IMG/VR virus record: IMGVR_UViG_3300006789_000221
Coordinates: 1-21,304 of that record
Reading direction: 5' to 3' (one strand)
From: a virus
Length of the DNA: 21,304 nucleotides
Shown: positions 1-7,009 of the stretch, piece by piece
Layout: every line of letters starts with the position of its first letter
How positions within the stretch are numbered: the stretch's first letter is position 1
Translations under genes and position numbers: made by a program
Notes under the pieces: generated by a model
Databases searched by the model: none
Told to the model about the DNA's origin: nothing
Seen by the model: the letters and a program-made list of their open reading frames with translations, nothing else

Positions 1-2
1 AC

Positions 3-1886
3 ATTGCGATTGTGCGTGATTCAGACACGATGAGGTATTTTATAAACGGAGTATCGCAGGGTACAAGTGCTTTGTCAACTTCTTATTCAATTCCAAATAA
101 TAGTTATGAGTTAAGGATAGGTAATTTAGACTTTTCTTCGTGGAGTGATGATTGGGGTGGTAATTTAGATGAACTTAGAATTAGTAATACAGCTAGATGG
201 ACTTCTGGATTTACAGTACCAACAGAACGCTATATAAGTGATTCAAACACAAAACTACTCATACATGGAAATGAAGCTTACACAGGTGCATTAACAGACG
301 AGGCAACGCAGAGTTGCTATGACTTCGATGGTAGTGGAGATTATTTAACTGTACCAGACAGCAGTGAGTGGCGACTTGGTGGAGGCACTGGGGACTTCAC
401 TATAGACTTTTGGATAAACTTTAATGTCAACACAGGAAATCAAAAGTTCTTAGCACAATCAGTAGATGGGGACAACCAATGGAGGTTTTGCACAGGTGGG
501 TCAGGGATAAGCGATGGGATACAGTTTTTCGTTGTTGATGGGGCTGTTACTCAACACTGGCTACAATATGCTTGGTCGTTCTCTACTGGAGTATGGTATC
601 ATGTGGCATTGGTTAGGGAGAGTAATGTATTTGATATTTATATAGATGGAACAAGTGTTGCAAATACAACAGACACATCAGGTATTCCAGACCTTGCTAA
701 AGAGTTATCAATAGGAGAGGCTCTGGCTACAGGTTATTTAAATGCCAAGATGTGTGAAATAAGAATTTCAAACACAGCTAGATGGTCTTCTAATTTCACA
801 CCAGAAACAGAACGCTATACAAGCGATTCTAATACAAAATTACTTATACATGGAGACGAAACTAAAACAGGAACAACAGGGTCAGGAGCAACCTTCACCG
901 ACTCAGGAAATACAGGTCACACAGTTACAGAAAATGGCAATGCAATAGCTGAGAATGGTGGTACATTTACAGATAGCGGAGGAACTGGTCATACAGTTAC
1001 AGAAAATGGTAATGCAGTAAGAGACACAGATGTATATTCTCAGGTAAGTGGTAGTCGTACATTTATAATAGCAACACATGATGGTTCAGAAGCTACAGAT
1101 GGGGATTATAAAGTTGTTTCGTTTACATCATCTGGAACATTCACAATAACACAGCTAGATTCTGACGGACTAGGAGTTGATATATTTGTACTTGCTGGTG
1201 GTGGAGGTGGGGGTGAAATTGCAGGATCAGGTGGTGGTGGTGGCGGTGGGTTTTTAACAGGAGATGACATTCAAACATTAACCGCAACTTCGTACACAGT
1301 AACAGTGGGTGGAGGTGGTGCAGGTGGAACAGGTACAAGCCAAAATCCAGGTTCTGTTGGTAATGATTCTGTGTTTAGTGGTGCAACCGCAGATGGAGGT
1401 GGTGGTGGAAGTTCCCGAGCTACCATTGGAACTGCAGGTGGGTCAGGTTCTGGTGAAGGGTCAGGAGGGCACGGCCCGACAGCTGCAACACAAGGAAACA
1501 GTGGTGGATTAACTGGTTATGGAAATACAGGTGGAACAAAAGGGAGTACAAATGTAGGTGCTGGTGGAGGAGGAGCAGGGGCAGTTGGTGGTAATGGGTC
1601 TGGTAGCAATGCAGGGAATGGAGGAGCTGGTAAAGCAGATGATATAACAGGTTCGTCAGTAATATATGGCGGAGGTGGTGGTGGCGGTAAAGACCATACC
1701 GCAGGAACTCAAGGTATTGGAGGTACAGGCGGTGGTGGAAACGGTGGACATGGAGGAGGAGGGGCAGCTCCGGGGTATAATGGAACAGATGGATTAGGTG
1801 GCGGAGGTGGAGGTGGTTCAAGTAATCCGGGAGATGGTGGCTCTGGTGGCTCTGGTATAGTAATTATAAGGTATAAATTCCAATAA
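3..1886 (+). CDS. Tail fibre/adhesin with LamG-like domains and glycine-rich C-terminus (5' partial)
   Basis: This is the 3' part of a large virion protein. The reading frame is open to the window edge, and the residues encoded just before the first possible start (IAIVRDSDTMRYFINGV) sit in the middle of a LamG/concanavalin-like strand, so the true start lies upstream. One partial LamG-like domain (about residues 1-90) is followed by a second (about 100-290). Each ends in a similar segment containing SDSNTKLLIHG. Next come two 24-residue repeats (FTDSG.TGHTVTENGNA). From about residue 390 there is a very glycine-rich domain ending GGSGIVIIRYKFQ, a type found at the tips of phage adhesins. By family, LamG domains bind carbohydrate, and polyglycine tips contact host receptors. 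The likely role is host recognition at the tail. The downstream small gene is 14 bp away on the same strand. Confidence 0.85.
   Translation: MAIVRDSDTMRYFINGVSQGTSALSTSYSIPNNSYELRIGNLDFSSWSDDWGGNLDELRISNTARWTSGFTVPTERYISDSNTKLLIHGNEAYTGALTDEATQSCYDFDGSGDYLTVPDSSEWRLGGGTGDFTIDFWINFNVNTGNQKFLAQSVDGDNQWRFCTGGSGISDGIQFFVVDGAVTQHWLQYAWSFSTGVWYHVALVRESNVFDIYIDGTSVANTTDTSGIPDLAKELSIGEALATGYLNAKMCEIRISNTARWSSNFTPETERYTSDSNTKLLIHGDETKTGTTGSGATFTDSGNTGHTVTENGNAIAENGGTFTDSGGTGHTVTENGNAVRDTDVYSQVSGSRTFIIATHDGSEATDGDYKVVSFTSSGTFTITQLDSDGLGVDIFVLAGGGGGGEIAGSGGGGGGGFLTGDDIQTLTATSYTVTVGGGGAGGTGTSQNPGSVGNDSVFSGATADGGGGGSSRATIGTAGGSGSGEGSGGHGPTAATQGNSGGLTGYGNTGGTKGSTNVGAGGGGAGAVGGNGSGSNAGNGGAGKADDITGSSVIYGGGGGGGKDHTAGTQGIGGTGGGGNGGHGGGGAAPGYNGTDGLGGGGGGGSSNPGDGGSGGSGIVIIRYKFQ
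891..1016 (+). repeat. Two-copy 72-bp-period repeat inside the tail adhesin gene
   Basis: Two 54-bp segments, 891-944 and 963-1016, encode nearly the same peptide (TFTDSG[N/G]TGHTVTENGNA) with a 72-bp (24-codon) period. Many differences are synonymous, for example acc/aca and cac/cat. This suggests an old duplication kept by selection on the protein. It forms a linker between the second LamG domain and the glycine-rich tip. Confidence 0.8.
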
Positions 1887-1900
1887 CAAAAGGAGGGGCA

Positions 1901-2275
1901 ATGGCTCATTTTGCAGAAGTAGACGAAAACAATATAGTAAAGAGAGTGATTGTGGCAGAACAGGATTTTATAAATTCTGGTGCTGTTGGCGAATCCTCTA
2001 ACTGGATACAGACAAGTTATAATACAAAAGGGGGGATACATTATGCTCCTAATAGCAGTGAAGCTGATGGAGGTATTGCCTTGAGAAAGAATTATGCAGG
2101 GATTGGCTTTACATACGATAGTGATAGGGATGCTTTTTATGCATCACAACCCTATCCATCATGGACATTGAATGAAGATAGTTGTTTGTGGGAATCTCCA
2201 GTACCTTATCCAGACGATGATGAAATGTATGCATGGGATGAAGAAAATCAAGGTTGGGGCTTAATTGACATGTGA
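1901..2275 (+). CDS. Conserved small phage protein following the tail fibre (unknown function)
   Basis: A 124-aa acidic, aromatic-rich protein with a strong ribosome binding site (AAAGGAGGGG) just before the ATG. It has no signal peptide or membrane segment. The wording of the sequence (start MAHFAEVDENN, WIQTSYNT, RKNYAGIGFTYD, YPSWTLN, PVPYPDDD) matches a family I recall as common beside tail genes in marine and cyanobacterial phages, usually annotated hypothetical. It is co-directional with the adhesin gene and 14 bp downstream, so probably co-transcribed; a virion or tail-assembly role is an inference. Its last 15 bp overlap, tail to tail, the end of the leftward SbcC C-terminal gene. Confidence 0.85.
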   Translation: MAHFAEVDENNIVKRVIVAEQDFINSGAVGESSNWIQTSYNTKGGIHYAPNSSEADGGIALRKNYAGIGFTYDSDRDAFYASQPYPSWTLNEDSCLWESPVPYPDDDEMYAWDEENQGWGLIDM

Positions 2276-2887
2276 GATACCTTCTTTAAGTTTTACATTA
2301 AAAACTTTATCAGCTTCTTCTGAAAGACCTTCAATATGGGTAACTATAATGAATTGGATATTAAGTTTTTGACTTAGTTCCTTGAGCAACAAACTTGCTC
2401 TTGGAATTAAGTCTTTACTTAACCATTTAAATGGCTCATCTAATATTATTGTGTTCCTACTTTTTGGAGTTTGCAAAGTCCATAAAGCTATTCTAAGAGC
2501 AAATGAAGCAGTATCAACTACACCGCCTCCAGTACCATTTAAAGGATTTATAGTTTCCCCATCCTTCTCAAAAACTAGCTCACATTCAGTTTTATTCCTC
2601 TTAATCACAAACTCTATCTTGAATTTATAAGGATTATCAAAGATAGTCTCCAAAGCTGTTGATACAATATCCGAGATATGTATCTCTAATTGGGATTGTG
2701 TATCTTTAGCTACCTTTTGAATTATAACTTGTGCTCGTTCTGAATGTTTTATTGCTCTTGTGAGAGTTTTTCGTGATAATATAGCTGAAGATAAATTATT
2801 CTGTACCTCTTTAAACTGTCCTTTTTTTTGGTCTATATGTGACCTGAAATTCCTGATCTTGTAAGAATCATCACCCATCCATGTCAT
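2261..2887 (-). CDS. SbcC/Rad50-like ATPase, C-terminal lobe
   Basis: A 208-aa protein carrying only the C-terminal half of an SMC/Rad50-type ABC ATPase. Residues 20-80 are helical and coiled-coil-like. An ABC signature-like segment follows at about 117-132 (GTGGGVVDTASFALR), then Walker B at 147-152 (IILDEP, Asp150/Glu151) and the H-loop (VTH, His184). There is no Walker A; that lies on the separate 5318-5533 product. By family it should pair with the N-terminal lobe and the SbcD nuclease to form an ATP-dependent DNA end-processing complex. No convincing ribosome binding site precedes the ATG, and the gene overlaps the upstream coiled-coil gene by 17 bp in a different frame. Translation therefore probably depends on coupling (less likely, +1 frameshifting). 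It is the last leftward gene. Confidence 0.85.
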   Translation of the reverse strand: MTWMGDDSYKIRNFRSHIDQKKGQFKEVQNNLSSAILSRKTLTRAIKHSERAQVIIQKVAKDTQSQLEIHISDIVSTALETIFDNPYKFKIEFVIKRNKTECELVFEKDGETINPLNGTGGGVVDTASFALRIALWTLQTPKSRNTIILDEPFKWLSKDLIPRASLLLKELSQKLNIQFIIVTHIEGLSEEADKVFNVKLKEGISHVN

Positions 2888-3122
2888 CTTTATTTAAAAT
2901 GTTATTTATTTTTAGGATATTTTTTTCTATCTTCTTCTCTAAATTACTGGCTTTTTCTTCAAACTCTTTTAGTTTTTCCAACCCTTCTTCAAGGTTATTA
3001 CATGAGAATTGTTCTTTTAAGTAATCATAACATTGGTCTTTTTGTCCTTCAAGTTTTATTTTTTTAGTCTTATTAGATTCTATTCTACTTTTCAAATCTG
3101 CAAGGTCATTAGCTATATTCAT
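2871..3122 (-). CDS. Small coiled-coil protein, probable SbcC coiled-coil piece
   Basis: An 83-aa, highly charged, almost entirely helical protein with heptad-like spacing (for example NLEEGLEKLKEFEEKASNLE). An excellent ribosome binding site (AAAAGGAGATTAA, then ATG) makes the start certain. It lies between the SbcD gene and the SbcC C-terminal lobe, where a continuous SbcC would carry the returning arm of its coiled coil. I infer that it packs against the zinc-hook arm encoded at 4144-4833, but it could be an independent partner. It has a single Cys in QFSCNN and no CxxC. Its 3' end overlaps the C-terminal lobe gene by 17 bp. Confidence 0.75.
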   Translation of the reverse strand: MNIANDLADLKSRIESNKTKKIKLEGQKDQCYDYLKEQFSCNNLEEGLEKLKEFEEKASNLEKKIEKNILKINNILNKDDMDG

Positions 3123-3135
3123 TTAATCTCCTTTT

Positions 3136-3216
3136 CTATTCCCACCAAAGTAATGAAAGCATACCTAATGGGAACAACACTATACAAAATGTTATTATCA
3201 CTATCCGTCTTAACAT
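3136..3216 (-). CDS. 26-aa single-pass membrane peptide
   Basis: A very small ORF: MLRRIVIITFCIVLFPLGML followed by SLLWWE and a TAG stop. It has an excellent ribosome binding site (AGGAG 8 nt before ATG), positioned exactly between the SbcD stop and the next gene's ribosome binding site. The N-terminus is positively charged (RR) and is followed by about 20 hydrophobic residues, consistent with one membrane helix. No function is recognisable. The strong ribosome binding site and tight packing support a real gene, but it is too short for composition arguments. Confidence 0.6.
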   Translation of the reverse strand: MLRRIVIITFCIVLFPLGMLSLLWWE

Positions 3217-3233
3217 AATACTATCTCCTCTCC

Positions 3234-4144
3234 TCATGTTAAACTCTCCCATATTTTAGTTTTTGTCAGCTTCCCTGTGTTATTCTTATGCAAGAATTCT
3301 TTTAAATTTTCTTCAAAATTAAATCCAATTTCCTGATGATTCTTTAATCTACTCACAAAACTTTCTACTCTTTTATCTCTTTGTCCCTTCACTTCTATAT
3401 GTTCTCTGCTTATCACATCTTTTCCAATTGGCAAGTACACTCTATCTACTGTGTTGTCTTCAGCATACCAAAGGTAGACAGAGGGCTTATGGTCAATCTG
3501 ATTAGCTGACATTCTAGTAAGAGAGCCACAATTTACTAACCATCTCCCTTCATATTCAACACTAAACGATTGATGATTATCCCCTGTAACTATTAAATCA
3601 TAACAAGGATATTTTTCTAGATACCACTTAGCAGAGTGAGCTTCTTGGTCATGCCATAACTTCTCTTTCTGTGACTTAATAACCATTTTATGTACAAGAG
3701 CTATTTTACTTAACGCTTTTTCTTTTGGTTTTTGAGTTATAGTATCCGAATAATGAAATGGGAATATGACTGCTCCTTCAATACGAGTAGGCTTATTGAT
3801 CACTTCAAAATTATTCATTGACTTATTCAATACTCCCACTCCAGCTTCTTCCCACTTATCCAATCTGTGGTTAGGAAGGTCATGTTGTCCGCATACAGTT
3901 ATGATAGGAGAATAACAGAAATTTATGTCCATAAACCAATTCAATAATTTGTCACCCCACATTGGTTTGTGTCCGAAGTCTCCTGCAACAAGGATAGGGC
4001 AATTGTATTCATTAGACAAATTAAGAACATATGTAATTTTCTTTTTTTGTGCTTCCATGTAATCATCTGTTCTACAAATTGGTCTGTCACCTCTAATATG
4101 CCAATCTGAGGACAGGATACAAGTAGGAGTTTTATCAGGCACAC
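3234..4144 (-). CDS. sbcD: SbcD/Mre11-like metallophosphoesterase nuclease
   Basis: The nuclease subunit of an SbcCD-type complex, which by family cuts DNA ends using two metal ions under control of the SbcC ATPase. Numbering from the GTG at 4144 (302 aa), the motifs are SDWH (Asp13, His15), GDFGH (Asp55, His58), GQHD (85-88, in place of the usual GNHD), a histidine at about 151, and GDNH (187-190). An earlier GTG at 4157 is possible. The 4144 GTG is preferred because GGAGG lies 6 nt upstream, and because this start shares one base with the stop of the upstream SbcC middle gene (TAGTG), a classic coupled arrangement. The substitution in motif III (Gln for Asn) is worth noting but seems compatible with metal binding. 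Confidence 0.9.
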
Positions 4145-4833
4145 TACTCCCTCCCACATAAGGGACATATATTTGGCATAAGTTTATCGAATGTTTCTTG
4201 GTCTTTCTCTAATAACAAACTCTGTTTTTCAAGAGAATCCTCACAATCCTCAAGTTTTCTTAACAGATTATAAAGGTTTCTAGTCTTAGTTCCAAAGTCC
4301 AAGATTTTATCAATGCCCTTTTCAATTTTTATCACCTGCTTATTTGTATCACTTAAAGCAGGTAATTCTCCTAAGACTTCTTCACAATTTTCTATTCCTG
4401 CTAATATCTCAGAAAGTGTTTCAAAATCATTCTTTACACTCCTCAGTTCTTCATCCAAAGATTCTAATTCATTTAATGTTTTTTCAGCTTTCTCCAAGTA
4501 TTGGAATGCTTTTGACCTCTCTAGCAACCCTCTCTCAAGGTCATTTACCGCTTGTAGTTGTTGCCTTTCTTTGCGTAAAGTACTATTAATATTAGTGATC
4601 CCCAAATCAATTTGGTCTAGGTGAACAATTCGATTAAGGTACTTAGCAACTTCTCCTCCTGACATAGCAAGTAAAAAAGGAGAATCAAACTGGCTTGCCA
4701 TATTTAATGAAGAGAAATTCAACAAATCTTTTATGGCTGTTGGCACATCCCTATTAAACGCAGAATACTCTTCTTCATTAACTTCATATGTATTCTTGTT
4801 TTTTGATTTACATCGTTTTATTGTTATTTTCAT
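4144..4833 (-). CDS. SbcC/Rad50-like ATPase, middle piece: Q-loop, coiled coil and terminal zinc hook
   Basis: A 229-aa protein. Its start (MKITIKRCKSKNKNTYEV) reads like the strand that should follow directly after the end of the N-terminal lobe product (5318-5533). The Q-loop region is ASQFDSPFLL (Gln48). Residues about 80-215 are a long charged coiled coil. The protein ends in the zinc-hook motif CPLCGRE (Cys223, Cys226), so the hook is at the extreme C-terminus instead of the middle of a long coiled coil. Two such chains could share one zinc ion. The ATG is 2 nt after the stop of the membrane-protein gene (TAATTATG) with no well-placed ribosome binding site, so reinitiation is likely. The sequence is conserved in the ATPase motifs and not obviously decayed. 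Confidence 0.85.
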   Translation of the reverse strand: MKITIKRCKSKNKNTYEVNEEEYSAFNRDVPTAIKDLLNFSSLNMASQFDSPFLLAMSGGEVAKYLNRIVHLDQIDLGITNINSTLRKERQQLQAVNDLERGLLERSKAFQYLEKAEKTLNELESLDEELRSVKNDFETLSEILAGIENCEEVLGELPALSDTNKQVIKIEKGIDKILDFGTKTRNLYNLLRKLEDCEDSLEKQSLLLEKDQETFDKLMPNICPLCGRE

Positions 4834-4835
4834 AA

Positions 4836-5162
4836 TTATTTAAGAACCACCCACTCCTTCTCAGGAAACTTTTTAGTCGGAATATAAATGATAGCATCGT
4901 CTGTTTCTATTTTTAAAGTTGCTCTACTAGCAGAAATAATTTTTCCATCAACACTCCCACCTTCATGATGTAATCTCACTCTTGCTCCTATACCTATGAC
5001 TAGAGAACTCTTAAATTTTCTCCATGCAAATTCATTAAATAAAAAGGATTTCAAAGCAATTACTATGTAACCAACAACCATTAATTGGAAAAGAGCAAAC
5101 AAAAGCTCCCATTTCAGACCACCATGTACCATAGCTTTTATCACATTTGATGTTTCATCCAT
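4836..5162 (-). CDS. Small membrane protein with MscS-like beta domain, placed between two SbcC pieces
   Basis: A 108-aa protein read from the ATG at 5162, which has GGAGAGGGAGAG just upstream; the ATG at 5183 has no ribosome binding site. One hydrophobic helix (about residues 19-42, ELLFALFQLMVVGYIVIAL) is followed by a basic stretch (WRKFKSS) and a small beta-rich domain. The pattern IGIGARVRLHHEGG...GKIISAS.ATLKIETDD..IYIPTKKF recalls the Sm-like beta domain of MscS channels, where a glycine-rich loop and an IP[TN] turn are typical. It lacks the full channel helices. The function is unknown; a membrane anchor or regulator is possible. Its position between the Walker A piece and the rest of SbcC is unusual. 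The family match is moderate; the membrane helix is clear. Confidence 0.7.
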   Translation of the reverse strand: MDETSNVIKAMVHGGLKWELLFALFQLMVVGYIVIALKSFLFNEFAWRKFKSSLVIGIGARVRLHHEGGSVDGKIISASRATLKIETDDAIIYIPTKKFPEKEWVVLK

Positions 5163-5314
5163 CTCTCCCTCTCCACTTCCCATTCAGATTGCCATTCAAC
5201 CAGTATGTCAAGTACTTGTCTTTTTATTATCATCTGATGTCTTGGAACAAACTGTTCTATAGGCATATCTAATTCAAATATTTTATCTGCAACATGTTTT
5301 GCAGGTGTTATCAT
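5141..5314 (-). CDS. 57-aa hypothetical protein between SbcC N-terminal lobe and membrane protein
   Basis: A short ORF with a clear ribosome binding site (GAGGAGTAATTT before ATG). The product begins MITPAKHVADKIFELDMPIE and ends in a Trp/Glu/Arg-rich helix (WQSEWEVERERW). It starts 3 bp after the stop of the N-terminal lobe gene, and its 3' end overlaps the start of the membrane-protein gene by 22 bp. No signal peptide or membrane segment is seen and I recognise no family. With the membrane protein it makes up the 484-bp block (4834-5317) between two pieces of the ATPase. Confidence 0.65.
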   Translation of the reverse strand: MITPAKHVADKIFELDMPIEQFVPRHQMIIKRQVLDILVEWQSEWEVERERWMKHQM

Positions 5315-5317
5315 AAA

Positions 5318-5533
5318 TTACTCCTCGATAATTATTTTAACTTTAGTATCTCCTCCCCAATTACTTTTAAAAGCTTCCCCATTAGGTTTGTTGTTTACCA
5401 CCCAATTTAAAGCTCTTAAAATAGCAGACTTTCCACTATCACTTTGTCCTATAATGATATTTATACCCTCATCAAATTCAAGCTCAGTCTTCTCATGACT
5501 TTGAAAGTTCTGTATGGATAGAGAATCAATCAT
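5318..5533 (-). CDS. SbcC/Rad50-like ATPase, N-terminal lobe with Walker A (71 aa)
   Basis: The product begins MIDSLSIQNFQSHEKTELEF and contains a perfect Walker A (GQSDSGKS, residues 29-36), then ALNWVVNNKPNGEAF and a strand VKIIIEE at its end. This is the start of a phage SbcC-type ATPase; full-length N-lobes normally continue for another 80 or more residues into the Q-loop and coiled coil. Here a stop codon ends it at 71 aa, and the continuation is found 484 bp downstream at 4833. The ribosome binding site is strong (GGGAGGAG), and the start overlaps the upstream nuclease gene by 8 bp. The protein alone cannot be a working ATPase, so either it assembles with the other pieces or the transcript is processed. 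Confidence 0.85.
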   Translation of the reverse strand: MIDSLSIQNFQSHEKTELEFDEGINIIIGQSDSGKSAILRALNWVVNNKPNGEAFKSNWGGDTKVKIIIEE

Positions 5534-6059
5534 TGATAATCTCCTCCCTATCCATACATTGTAGAAAGTTATTCAATCTTGTTACGGCATAAGGTTCTAA
5601 GTATAAAGTGTCTTTTACAAGACCAAACTTAAAGTACTTGAAATCGCTTGCACGAAAGAAGATATAATCATCCTTCTTTCCATACAATTTAAAAATGATT
5701 ACAACAGGTTTAATGATAGAAAGATTATACATCTTTTCTAATTCTTCATTATACCATTTAAAAGGAAGAAAAGTATTAGTTAATAAATTATTGAAAGTAA
5801 TAGTTTTAACACTTTTACAATCAATCCATATTCCCAGTTTATCAGGATTAGGAAGAAATGTTATATCTCCAACAAAAGAAGTTTCTCCCCTTCTTGTTAT
5901 CGTAGACTTTGCACCACTCCCTGCCGTCCTCCAAAAGAAATCGTGGTTTTTCTTAGGAACTTGTTCTTGTGGGTTCATATCCCTATACCAGTTACTCAGT
6001 ATTCTGGATATTTTTATCTCATACAAATTTCCTTTTTTCTTTTGGTTTCCTTGTTTCAT
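5526..6059 (-). CDS. PD-(D/E)XK-type nuclease, possible Holliday-junction resolvase
   Basis: A 177-aa protein. The motif order fits the PD-(D/E)XK fold as used by Hjc/RecU-like resolvases: a basic N-terminus with KKGNLYE (Glu14), FWRTAGSGA (42-50), GDI (Asp65) and IDCKS (Asp80, Lys82), with Asp in place of the usual Glu in the ExK element. By family it would cut branched DNA using metal ions. It is followed directly by the SbcC/SbcD genes, consistent with a recombination or DNA-processing role. The ATG has AAGGTAAGGA just upstream. The resolvase assignment is an inference from motif spacing; it could instead be a repair or restriction-type nuclease. Confidence 0.7.
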   Translation of the reverse strand: MKQGNQKKKGNLYEIKISRILSNWYRDMNPQEQVPKKNHDFFWRTAGSGAKSTITRRGETSFVGDITFLPNPDKLGIWIDCKSVKTITFNNLLTNTFLPFKWYNEELEKMYNLSIIKPVVIIFKLYGKKDDYIFFRASDFKYFKFGLVKDTLYLEPYAVTRLNNFLQCMDREEIIND

Positions 6060-6084
6060 TCCTTACCTTTTAATGTGTTAAAAC

Positions 6085-6255
6085 TTATCTTATTTTATCC
6101 CATTGTTTTTCAATCTTATGACCAATACCAACAAAGCCAAACCCTGCTGCTACTGTTACAACTATCTTCGCTAATTCGACATGACCTAAACTGGTCAATA
6201 TCGCACTAACCCCTGCCAATCCTGCTGCTATCCATGTTTTATAACCTTTCATCAT
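6085..6255 (-). CDS. 56-aa two-helix membrane protein, holin-like
   Basis: Too short for a 60-aa cut-off, but it has a near-ideal ribosome binding site (TAGGAGGTAG, 8 nt from ATG). The product begins MMKGYKTWIAAGLAGVSAIL, has a short turn (TSLGHVE), a second hydrophobic helix (about 28-45, KIVVTVAAGFGFVGIG) and a charged tail (HKIEKQWDKIR). Two small Gly/Ala-rich helices with a basic C-terminus are typical of small phage holins and related membrane proteins, but there is no endolysin nearby to support a lysis role. A membrane protein is certain in character; its function is open. Confidence 0.7.
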   Translation of the reverse strand: MMKGYKTWIAAGLAGVSAILTSLGHVELAKIVVTVAAGFGFVGIGHKIEKQWDKIR

Positions 6256-6283
6256 CTTTACTACCTCCTATTAAAATTCAAAA

Positions 6284-7009
6284 TTACTTAACAGCTATCC
6301 ATCCTGCAAAATTCATCCATCTCCAGAAACAATCTATCTGTGTGAAACCGCTTGTCCTCAACATTTCCTCATTCCATTTTGCGGTAACTGGAACAAGAAC
6401 TCCTTCTAAAGAAAGTCTTTTTCTTGAAATCTGCTCTTCTGAGTAACCATTATCCTTTTTCATCTTGTAATACACATCTTTGAAATTTCTGTCAAGGTCT
6501 GCGGAATTCCCTATAACTTTTTCCACAAGTATGAAACAACCACCTTCCTGAAGAGTGTCATATACATTCTTTAAAATCTGTAATCTGTATTCAATAGGAG
6601 TAAACTGTATTGTAAGAACAGACAATATAACAGAAGTAAACATTTGCGGTGAAGGGAAGTTGTTTCTTAGGTCTATGTTATGAACAGACACATTCTTATG
6701 TTTTTTAAACCGTTTCTCCGCAACTTCTAACATTGGAACTGACATATCACAACAAATAAAATCATTTGATGCGAACTCCTCGACCAATGGAGCTATAGCT
6801 TCTCCTCTAGAACAACCCAAATCCATGACACAAGTTTCCTTTTTCATGTATTTCTTAATCAAGTCATTCACAGATGCCCTCATAAGTTCGTATTCAGGAA
6901 TAGACCTTTTCAACATATCATCAAAAGCATTAGTCACATCCTGATTGAAACCCCATCTTCCGTCTGGATTTACCATGTCAACACAGTAATTAGTATCAAT
7001 ACCACTCAT
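6284..7009 (-). CDS. CmoA-like class I SAM-dependent methyltransferase
   Basis: A 241-aa protein. The Rossmann motif I is MDLGCSRGE (62-70) and motif II is CCDMSVPM. The whole length follows CmoA (carboxy-S-adenosylmethionine synthase): WGFNQDVTNAFDDMLKRSIP resembles CmoA's WTFDERV..VF.DMI.RS.P; the SVLTIQF segment matches its LNFTLQF; and NGYSEEQISRKRLSLEGVL matches its NGYSE.EIS.KR..LENV, including the KR pair near the carboxylate-binding site. CmoA makes Cx-SAM for a tRNA wobble-uridine modification. Whether this enzyme makes Cx-SAM or is an ordinary methyltransferase of the same family is undecided. It overlaps the end of the DNA cytosine methyltransferase gene by 14 bp, so the two are co-expressed. 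Confidence 0.8.
   Translation of the reverse strand: MSGIDTNYCVDMVNPDGRWGFNQDVTNAFDDMLKRSIPEYELMRASVNDLIKKYMKKETCVMDLGCSRGEAIAPLVEEFASNDFICCDMSVPMLEVAEKRFKKHKNVSVHNIDLRNNFPSPQMFTSVILSVLTIQFTPIEYRLQILKNVYDTLQEGGCFILVEKVIGNSADLDRNFKDVYYKMKKDNGYSEEQISRKRLSLEGVLVPVTAKWNEEMLRTSGFTQIDCFWRWMNFAGWIAVK

Noticed and set aside
1141-1821. Leftward frames of 65 and 133 codons under the glycine-rich domain
   Set aside because: They are His/Leu-rich shadows caused by GGT/GGA codons on the other strand and have no translation signals.
2288-2307. AAGTTTT/AAAACTT inverted repeat just after the rightward genes as a terminator
   Set aside because: The stem is only seven A/T-rich pairs, there is no proper T-run after it, and it lies in the coding part of the C-lobe gene.
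5190-5213. TTGACA at 5211-5206 as a leftward promoter for the membrane-protein gene
   Set aside because: No acceptable -10 box is found 16-18 bp downstream.
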